A DNA stretch of 5,995 bases from Oscillospiraceae bacterium (GTDB lineage Bacteria > Bacillota > Clostridia > Oscillospirales > Ruminococcaceae). A program made the position numbers and the translations under genes. Location: assembly GCA_031271475.1 (NCBI GenBank), contig JAISVP010000068.1:1-5995 (forward strand), given 5' to 3'. Under the pieces are notes generated by a model that saw only the letters and a list, made by a program, of their open reading frames with translations, made no database searches and was not told the origin of the DNA. Positions 1 to 5,058 of the stretch are shown piece by piece; position 1 is the stretch's first letter, and every line of letters begins with the position of its first letter.

Positions 1-2669
1 AATGAAATTTCATCTGTAAGAACCGTAACACCTTTTTGACTTCCCTCATTGCCATGCGTTACCCTGACTGCTGACACAATGAAAATCTCCGCAAGCAATT
101 CTTCGTATTGCTTAAATAAAGCATACGCCGCTTTTTCACAGAAAATCTCAATCTGTGCCTCCAAAGACGAACCTATTTCTTTGTCTGCGCGTTTCAATTC
201 CAACGCTTTCTTTACAGACTCACGCAAGGTTATCACAGTCTTCCATTCCAGTTCGAACTCCGGGTCTGCCGACGAACAGCACGCTTCGGGCATTGAATTA
301 AGGAATACACTTTCTTCATTATCATCGGAACAGTGCGGCATTTCCGACCAGATTTCCTCTGCCGTAAATGACATTACAGGTGCAATCAGTCTTGTAAGCA
401 CAGATAAAACCCTATACATAACAGTCTGTGCCGCTCTTCGTTTTTCAGAAGTTTCCGGCTCGCAGTACAGTCTGTCCTTGATTATGTCAAGATAGAAATT
501 CGACAGTTCCGTTATACAGTAATTGTACACGCTGTGGAATACAATGTGAAAATCAAAATCGCTGTAACCTTTTTTCACTGTATTTATTAAACTGTCAAGC
601 TGTATCACTGCATATTTATCTATATAATTCCATTTTCCTTCAGGAACACTGTCCGTTTCCGGGTCGAATCCGTTCCTGTTACATAAGTTGCCAAGCATAA
701 AACGTGCCGTATTGCGGATTTTTTTATAAGCATCCGACAACTGTTTCAGAATTTCATCCGACACACGGATATCACTGTGGTAATCCGACGACGCAACCCA
801 TAAACGCAGAATTTCCGCACCGTACTGTTTAATGACTGTACCCGGTTCAACACCGTTGCCTAACGACTTCGACATCTTGCGTCCCTGACCGTCAACCACC
901 CAGCCGTGAGTGCATACCGCCTTATACGGCGCAGTTCCGCGCCATACGACACTTGTCAGCAAAGACGACTGAAACCATCCCCTGTACTGATCGGCGCCTT
1001 CAAGATACAAATCCGCAGGAGCATATAATTCATCATATTCCTCCAATACGGACGTATGCGAAACCCCGCTGTCAAACCATACATCCATTATATCCGTCTC
1101 TTTTTCAAATGCTCCGCATCCGCATTCGCATTTCACACCGGAAGGAATAAAATTCTCCAAATCCTCAGTATACCAAGCATCCGAACCGCTTTTACGGAAT
1201 AAATCTGAAATTGCCGACACCGTATCGTCAGTTATAACCGCTTTCCCGCATTCCTTACAGTATATTACGGGAATAGGAACCCCCCATGTACGCTGACGTG
1301 AGATACACCAGTCACTTCTGTCACGCACCATGCCTTTTATTCTGTCTTCACCCCAAGCCGGAATCCACTTCACATCCCCTATGGCTTTAACAGCTTCGTC
1401 TTTAAATGCCTGAACACTGCAGAACCACTGCTGCGTTGCCCTGAAAATAACCGGACTTGAACATCTCCAGCAATGCGGATACTGATGCTGTATTTCCTCT
1501 GAGGCAAACAACATATGTTCTTCAATCAGACGTTCCTTTATAGCTTTATTAGCGTCTTTTGTCTTTAACCCGCAAAATTCTCCGGCTTCCTCAGTAAGCA
1601 CTCCTCTGTTGTCCACGGGCACTAAAATGCCTATTTCCGGATATTTCTTACACACCTCAAAATCGTCAACGCCGTGTCCGGGTGCGGTATGAACGCATCC
1701 GGTGCCGCTTTCAAGCGTAACATGATCTCCGACAATAAGCGGCGATTCCCTGTCATACAGCGGATGGCGGGTTTTAACGCCTTCAAGCTGTTTCCCCGTA
1801 AAACGCCCAACGGTTTCATATTCGGCAATTCCCGCCGCCGCAACCGTCTTTTCCACTAATTCGGATGCGATAATATAATGCTCACTGCCTGCCTTTACAA
1901 GTGAATACTCATAATCCGACCCCAAGGCAATCGCCAGATTCCCCGGTAACGTCCATGTGGTCGTTGTCCAGATTACGCAAAAAACAGTCTTTAAATCAAT
2001 TCCGAACAGTCCCCTGTCATCCGTCACGTTAAACTTAACATAGATGGAATCACAGGGATCATCGGCATATTCGATTTCCGCTTCCGCAAGCGCGGTATTG
2101 CAGCTCGGACACCAATAAACAGGTTTCAGTCCTTTATACATATACCCGTCTTTCGCCATTTTACCGAATACTTCAATCTGTCTTGCCTCATACTCAGGTT
2201 TAAGCGTCAGATACGGATTCTCATAGCCGGCGAATGTTCCCAACCGTTTAAACTGTGACATTTGGTTTCTGACATGCTCAAGCGCAAACTGCGTACAGTA
2301 CTTTCTTAATTCAACGGCGCTTATTTCATTATCCTTAACTTTCATTTTCTTAAGGGCTTTTAATTCAATCGGCAGACCGTGCGTATCCCATCCGGGTACG
2401 TATACGGATCTGAAGCCGGACATATTCTTTTCCTTTACAATAAAATCCTTAAGGACTTTATTAAGGGCGGTGCCCATATGGATTTCCCCGTTGGCATACG
2501 GAGGGCCGTCGTGCAGTAAGTACGGCGGTTTATCTCTGTTATTTTCTATTACTTTGTTATATATTTCAGAGCTTTCCCAAAACTCAAGCAATTGCGGTTC
2601 CTTTGTCTGAAGATTCCCCCGCATTGGAAAATCTGTTTTCGGTAAATTTAAAGATGCGTTATAATCCAC
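1..2669 (-). CDS. ileS: Isoleucyl-tRNA synthetase (IleRS), 3' end cut by window edge
   Basis: Cytoplasmic class I aminoacyl-tRNA synthetase that charges tRNA-Ile with isoleucine using ATP. I translated the frame by hand: it stays open for 889 codons to the window edge. Visible landmarks are HDGPPYANG followed by a HIGH-type motif written HMGT (residues 64-67); the Thr-rich editing-domain segment WTTTTWTLPGN (234-244); the editing-site motif GHGVDD with Asp335/Asp336; Cys471, Cys474 and the CECGC cluster at 514-518, a probable zinc site; WFDSG (531-535); KMSKS (598-602); then the helical anticodon-binding region. Bacterial IleRS is usually about 920-940 residues, so only the end is missing, including the C-terminal zinc finger. 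The GTG start is fixed by GGAGG six bases upstream and by the family-typical N-terminus (LPKTDFPMRGNL). It follows divIVA by 36 bp and is probably co-transcribed with it. Identification is secure. Confidence 0.97.
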   Translation of the reverse strand, partial: MDYNASLNLPKTDFPMRGNLQTKEPQLLEFWESSEIYNKVIENNRDKPPYLLHDGPPYANGEIHMGTALNKVLKDFIVKEKNMSGFRSVYVPGWDTHGLPIELKALKKMKVKDNEISAVELRKYCTQFALEHVRNQMSQFKRLGTFAGYENPYLTLKPEYEARQIEVFGKMAKDGYMYKGLKPVYWCPSCNTALAEAEIEYADDPCDSIYVKFNVTDDRGLFGIDLKTVFCVIWTTTTWTLPGNLAIALGSDYEYSLVKAGSEHYIIASELVEKTVAAAGIAEYETVGRFTGKQLEGVKTRHPLYDRESPLIVGDHVTLESGTGCVHTAPGHGVDDFEVCKKYPEIGILVPVDNRGVLTEEAGEFCGLKTKDANKAIKERLIEEHMLFASEEIQHQYPHCWRCSSPVIFRATQQWFCSVQAFKDEAVKAIGDVKWIPAWGEDRIKGMVRDRSDWCISRQRTWGVPIPVIYCKECGKAVITDDTVSAISDLFRKSGSDAWYTEDLENFIPSGVKCECGCGAFEKETDIMDVWFDSGVSHTSVLEEYDELYAPADLYLEGADQYRGWFQSSLLTSVVWRGTAPYKAVCTHGWVVDGQGRKMSKSLGNGVEPGTVIKQYGAEILRLWVASSDYHSDIRVSDEILKQLSDAYKKIRNTARFMLGNLCNRNGFDPETDSVPEGKWNYIDKYAVIQLDSLINTVKKGYSDFDFHIVFHSVYNYCITELSNFYLDIIKDRLYCEPETSEKRRAAQTVMYRVLSVLTRLIAPVMSFTAEEIWSEMPHCSDDNEESVFLNSMPEACCSSADPEFELEWKTVITLRESVKKALELKRADKEIGSSLEAQIEIFCEKAAYALFKQYEELLAEIFIVSAVRVTHGNEGSQKGVTVLTDEIS

Positions 2670-2675
2670 ACTGTT

Positions 2676-2680
2676 CCTCC
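2676..2680 (-). promoter_or_regulatory. Ribosome binding site of ileS
   Basis: GGAGG on the minus strand, six bases before the GTG at 2669-2667. It decides the unusual GTG start. A second GTG at 2671-2669 is in another frame and would sit too close to the site. Confidence 0.85.
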
Positions 2681-2705
2681 AATTTCTATTGCAGCCGTTC
2701 ATTCG

Positions 2706-3425
2706 TCAGCTGTCACTGTTATTTTCTCCGAATTGCAAATTAGAATAAGTTTTTGTGCTAAGGTTTTCATATTTTCTTGACTGTATCGGGGTAGTGGCAA
2801 ACGGCGGAAGATTAGGGCTTTCGGATTGTTCTTCCGTGTCTTCCGATTCCGTTTCCAATTCCAGCTGCGGCTCAGTGTACAGATCATGCGTGTCATCATC
2901 ATACGGCTGATCGTCAACATATTCCGCATATGTATCCGTATTTTCATCCACTTCCGGCATTTCGGTAATTGCCGCCAAATGTTCCTTGTACATATCAAAC
3001 AACTTTTTCTTAAAGACAGAAACTTCATTGCGCAATTTTAAAAGTTCAGAACTTTCACGCTCAATAGCATTTATATATTTCAGACTTTTTTCTTCGTATT
3101 GCTGCTGCCCGTCCTTAAGCAGCGTTTCCACCTTAACTTCCGCATCCTGTAAGATTTGGTCAGCTTTTTCCTGTGCTTCTGACAGGATGGCATTACTTTG
3201 TTTCTGCGTGGTCAGCACAGCTTCCGTTATCAGTTTTTCCTGATCGCGGTGCTTGACTATCTCATCGGCCAAGGTCTGCAATTTCTTTTCCATTTCGGAA
3301 TATTCCCTGTTGAGGTGTAAAACGCCCGCTGCGATTTCTTCTAAATATTCATCCACTTCTTCCGCTCTGTATCCGAAAGCACCTTTTTCAAACTTCTTAT
3401 TCTTAATACTCTTTGCACTTAACAT
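2706..3425 (-). CDS. divIVA: DivIVA domain-containing protein, cell pole/division scaffold
   Basis: Coiled-coil protein that binds curved membrane at septa and poles and recruits division or wall-growth proteins (known of the family). From the ATG at 3425 it has 239 residues. The N-terminal DivIVA domain is clear: MLSAKSIKNKKFEKG then FGYRAEEVDEYLEEI. A long Glu/Lys/Gln-rich coiled coil follows to about residue 155, then an acidic, Asp/Glu/Thr-rich, probably disordered stretch (about 156-205). The C-terminal tail holds two similar short motifs, KYENLS and TYSNLQFG. At about 239 residues it is longer than the Bacillus protein (about 164) because of this tail. An in-frame GTG at 3434 with its own upstream AGAGG would add three residues (MNN); I chose the ATG because family members begin right at the ML.....I.NK.F segment. 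The residues normally forming the Phe-Arg membrane tip read Ala-Phe here. It lies 36 bp before ileS, after a long structured gap. Confidence 0.93.
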   Translation of the reverse strand: MLSAKSIKNKKFEKGAFGYRAEEVDEYLEEIAAGVLHLNREYSEMEKKLQTLADEIVKHRDQEKLITEAVLTTQKQSNAILSEAQEKADQILQDAEVKVETLLKDGQQQYEEKSLKYINAIERESSELLKLRNEVSVFKKKLFDMYKEHLAAITEMPEVDENTDTYAEYVDDQPYDDDTHDLYTEPQLELETESEDTEEQSESPNLPPFATTPIQSRKYENLSTKTYSNLQFGENNSDS

Positions 3426-3431
3426 ATTATT

Positions 3432-3444
3432 CACCTTTCACCTC
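3432..3444 (-). promoter_or_regulatory. Double ribosome binding site and alternative starts of divIVA
   Basis: Minus strand. GAGG at 3444-3441 sits six bases before a GTG at 3434. AAAGGTG at 3438-3432 sits six bases before the in-frame ATG at 3425. Both starts therefore have a properly spaced Shine-Dalgarno sequence, and the first start codon is part of the second site. A 7-bp hairpin lies immediately upstream. Confidence 0.6.
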
Positions 3445-3462
3445 TTTGCTAAACATAGCAAA
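3445..3462 (-). other. Short perfect hairpin abutting the divIVA ribosome binding site
   Basis: The minus strand reads TTTGCTA, loop TGTT, TAGCAAA: a perfect 7-bp stem ending one base before the GAGG of the divIVA ribosome site. It has no T-tract, so it is not a terminator. It could modulate ribosome access or protect the 5' end of a processed divIVA-ileS message. Function is inferred only. Confidence 0.4.
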
Positions 3463-3507
3463 CTACAGTCCTAACACTTTTCTTATACAGTAATTTTGAC
3501 CCTGAAC

Positions 3508-3638
3508 GGGCTAAGCGAAGTCCTCACCGACCCACGCATTTGCGTGCGGATCCCGGCAAAGCCGAGACCATAACCGTTAGAAACGGCTATACTCCGTAAA
3601 AACTTCTTGCCTTCATCGGCAAGACCAGACTTTTGCCC
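3508..3638 (-). ncRNA. Candidate structured RNA: closed multi-branch fold upstream of divIVA
   Basis: Hand folding of the minus strand gives a closing helix, GGGC (3638-3635) with GCCC (3511-3508) and AAGTC (3632-3628) with GACTT (3522-3518), separated by an internal loop. Inside lie four hairpins in order: TCTTGCC/GGCAAGA (3624-3605), ATAGCCGTT/AACGGTTAT (3590-3570), GGTCTCGGC/GCCGGGATC (3569-3549) and CACGC/GCGTG (3546-3533). The middle two stems contain three G.U pairs that would be A.C mismatches if the other strand were transcribed, so the RNA should run in the operon direction. I recognise no known RNA family; it is not a T-box, RNase P, SRP or tmRNA as far as I can see. It could be a cis-acting leader of divIVA-ileS, a small RNA processed from the operon, or the core of a mobile repeat. 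Confidence 0.45.
3598..3624 (-). terminator. Possible weak intrinsic terminator or attenuator before divIVA
   Basis: The minus strand forms TCTTGCC, loop GATGAA, GGCAAGA (7-bp stem), then AG and five T. This resembles a Rho-independent terminator but the stem is short and two bases separate it from the T-run. It is also one arm of the larger fold, so partial termination or attenuation ahead of divIVA is possible. No competing antiterminator is evident. Confidence 0.3.
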
Positions 3639-3779
3639 TGTATGCAGACGGAAATCCCGCGGTAAATTCGTTGAGGTTATTATTTTACAGTTCCTTATCT
3701 GCCTTAAAGCCCTTTTCTTATGCGGCCGCACGCACGGAACTCTCCTTCTCAGACATGGGAACGCAGCCTGACCTAAATC

Positions 3780-3844
3780 AACCGCACAGTCCGTCAAAGC
3801 CGGAATCAACCGCATATCCTGCACATCCTGCCAAAGCCGGAATC
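3780..3844 (-). repeat. Two imperfect tandem repeat units after sepF
   Basis: Two adjacent units of 37 and 28 bases (3844-3808 and 3807-3780, minus strand). Both begin GATTCCGGCTTTG and end CGGTT; the longer carries about nine extra bases near its end. A third GATT follows at once. They look like a slipped duplication and do not encode a recognisable protein repeat. Confidence 0.5.
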
Positions 3845-3868
3845 GGCACAAATCCTAACACCGTGCCG
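3844..3868 (-). other. Hairpin just downstream of sepF
   Basis: The minus strand reads CGGCAC, a 13-base loop, GTGCCG: a perfect 6-bp stem starting 13 bases after the sepF stop codon. No T-tract follows, so it is not a typical terminator. It may protect the 3' end of an upstream transcript or simply belong to the structured gap. Confidence 0.3.
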
Positions 3869-3881
3869 GACAGCAGGAAAA

Positions 3882-4364
3882 TTACCCTTCGTAAGCCCTG
3901 AAATCTTTCTGAGTCATCACAAAAGTATCAGGCCCCGCATTTACGACCTCTCCCTCTTTCATAAACGTAGCAGCCTCCAAGGACGCAAAAAATATTGACT
4001 TTTCATTTTTGCTTGTAATTTTTTCTAAATCCACGGAAACCATTTCACCTTTTTTATAATGTTCCAAAATTTCTTTTACATCGCTTAAATCATTCGGTTT
4101 GAACATCGCCAATGATTTGGAAGGAACGGTCTTTTCATTGTTTCCCGAATTGCCTGACGACCAATTCCCGGAAACACTTGTCTGCCCTGTTTGCTGTGCC
4201 GTATAGGACGGTGCTGACGGCGGGGAAGCAGATGAAGAATTGAAAGACTGCCGGCTGCCTTGATACTGTTCCTCATCTTCAGGGTATGCTGCTTTGCTTC
4301 TGTCGTAACTGCCTGTATCTTCTTTTTCCTCAGCCATAAAAAAACTCTTAAAAAATCCACCCAT
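3882..4364 (-). CDS. sepF: SepF-type cell division protein (divergent)
   Basis: SepF binds FtsZ and the membrane and aligns FtsZ filaments into a ring at the inner face of the division site (known of the family). The 160-residue product has the family layout: a short hydrophobic N-terminal segment, MGGFFKSFFM, suitable as an amphipathic membrane helix; a long Ser/Gly/Gln/Pro-rich linker (about 11-82); and the globular SepF core from KSLAMFKPNDLSDVKEI to DTFVMT (about 84-151). The core keeps the DxxEI helix, the VSVDLEKI strand and the final strand. The conserved DFLxG stretch reads ASLEA, so the glycine tied to ring assembly in Bacillus is absent. The ATG is preceded by AGAGG at nine bases. 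It starts 19 bp after yggS, the usual neighbour. Its TAA stop lies inside one arm of an 8-bp inverted repeat that bounds the next gap. Confidence 0.9.
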   Translation of the reverse strand: MGGFFKSFFMAEEKEDTGSYDRSKAAYPEDEEQYQGSRQSFNSSSASPPSAPSYTAQQTGQTSVSGNWSSGNSGNNEKTVPSKSLAMFKPNDLSDVKEILEHYKKGEMVSVDLEKITSKNEKSIFFASLEAATFMKEGEVVNAGPDTFVMTQKDFRAYEG

Positions 4365-4383
4365 TAGTCAATTCCTCTTTTCG

Positions 4384-5058
4384 TCAATTTCTCTTCCCAA
4401 ACAGTGCCGTTCCTATTCTCGTAACTGTTGCTGCATATTTTACTGCAAGTTTATAGTCAGACGACATACCCATAGACAACATATCCATTCCGTAAACTTC
4501 GGAAACTTTTGCAAACAGATCATGCATCAGCGCAAACCCTTCCTGTGTACGGTCCGGCGGCGGTATTGCCATAAGACCTCTGATATTTATATTTTCAAGC
4601 GGCAAAACCGCCGTTATCAATGTATCCAGTTCACTCGGCGGCACTCCGCCTTTTGAATCTTCCGAACCCGTATTGATTTCAATAAGCACATCCTGTATTT
4701 TCCCGTATTTCAGTGCCTGCCTGTCAATCTCAGCGGCAAGCGACAAACTGTCAACGGACTGTATCACCTGTGCATACGGAACAATCTGCCTTACTTTATT
4801 GGACTGCAATCTTCCGATAAAGTGCACGCTGACATCCTGACTGTGAGAATAAAACTCTCTTTTAGAAAGATATTCCTGCACACGGTTTTCTCCGATAAGC
4901 CGAATCCCGCATTCAATTGCCATATTTACAGCTTCGGGAGGAACCGTCTTAGTCACCGCTATTACTTCCGGCGGTTTTGTGCCGTACTTCGACGCAGTAT
5001 CGTTTATTTCGTAGAGAATCCTGTTATAATTCTCTTCTATATCTTTAAGAATCGACAT
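4384..5058 (-). CDS. yggS: YggS/YlmE family pyridoxal phosphate homeostasis protein
   Basis: Single-domain cytoplasmic protein with the alanine-racemase N-domain (TIM barrel) that binds pyridoxal 5'-phosphate and helps keep vitamin B6 and amino/keto-acid pools balanced; no enzymatic reaction is firmly assigned to the family. At 224 residues it is full length. Lys37 in AVTKTVP is the PLP-binding lysine. Further signatures are IGENRVQEY, HFIGRLQSNKVR (often HFIGHLQ in other bacteria), INTGSEDSKGG, the phosphate-binding MSMGMSSDY and the closing TRIGTALFGKR. The ATG overlaps the end of the adaptor gene by 14 bp and has GGAGGG ten bases upstream inside that gene, implying translational coupling. 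sepF follows after 19 bp, the yggS-sepF pairing typical of Gram-positive bacteria. Known as ylmE in Bacillus. Confidence 0.96.
   Translation of the reverse strand: MSILKDIEENYNRILYEINDTASKYGTKPPEVIAVTKTVPPEAVNMAIECGIRLIGENRVQEYLSKREFYSHSQDVSVHFIGRLQSNKVRQIVPYAQVIQSVDSLSLAAEIDRQALKYGKIQDVLIEINTGSEDSKGGVPPSELDTLITAVLPLENINIRGLMAIPPPDRTQEGFALMHDLFAKVSEVYGMDMLSMGMSSDYKLAVKYAATVTRIGTALFGKRN

Larger units (their letters stand above)
3435..3881. other. Long gap between sepF and divIVA, structured and without a convincing gene
   Basis: The 447 bases hold no protein gene I can support. Open frames on both strands begin with TTG or GTG, match no family I can name, and their sequence is largely taken up by hairpins. 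In Bacillus-type clusters this place holds ylmG and ylmH; I see no trace of an S4 RNA-binding or YggT-type protein. Contents on the minus strand, in transcription order: a hairpin right after sepF (3844-3868), two imperfect tandem repeat units (3780-3844), a NotI-like palindrome TGCGGCCGCA (3721-3730), an AT-rich stretch (about 3667-3690), a multi-branched fold (3508-3638), and a hairpin at the divIVA ribosome site (3445-3462). I found no good -35/-10 pair; TATAAG at about 3487-3482 lacks a recognisable -35. Confidence 0.7.
3490..3885. repeat. Segment bounded by an 8-bp inverted repeat (possible small insertion)
   Basis: GTAATTTT at 3490-3497 is the exact inverse of AAAATTAC at 3878-3885. Extended inward the two ends agree at 14 of 20 positions (shared CTG and CGG after the first eight). 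The right arm contains the sepF stop. No target-site duplication is visible, and the repeat is short and AT-rich, so it may be chance. If real, it delimits a 396-bp MITE-like element that fills nearly the whole gap and includes the candidate RNA. Confidence 0.25.

Noticed and set aside
49..495. 148-residue plus-strand open frame
   Set aside because: Lies antisense to the uninterrupted ileS frame, which shows family motifs throughout.
3482..3487. TATAAG as a -10 box before divIVA
   Set aside because: The place 17-18 bases upstream (CCGTTC) does not resemble a -35 element, so a promoter cannot be supported.
3645..3667. T-box-like string ACCGCGGG followed by CCGTC on the minus strand, upstream of divIVA
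   Set aside because: The essential TGGN before ACCGCG is absent (ATTT instead) and I see no Stem I or specifier loop. A covariance search with RF00230 would settle it.
3483..3851. 122-residue minus-strand open frame in the gap
   Set aside because: Begins with TTG lacking a usable ribosome site, matches no family I know, and most of it is made of the hairpins. The shorter GTG version is kept only as a hypothesis in the findings.
3671..3901. 76-residue plus-strand open frame in the gap
   Set aside because: TTG start, runs against the operon into the sepF end, low-complexity Pro/Ser/Thr-rich product; antisense shadow.
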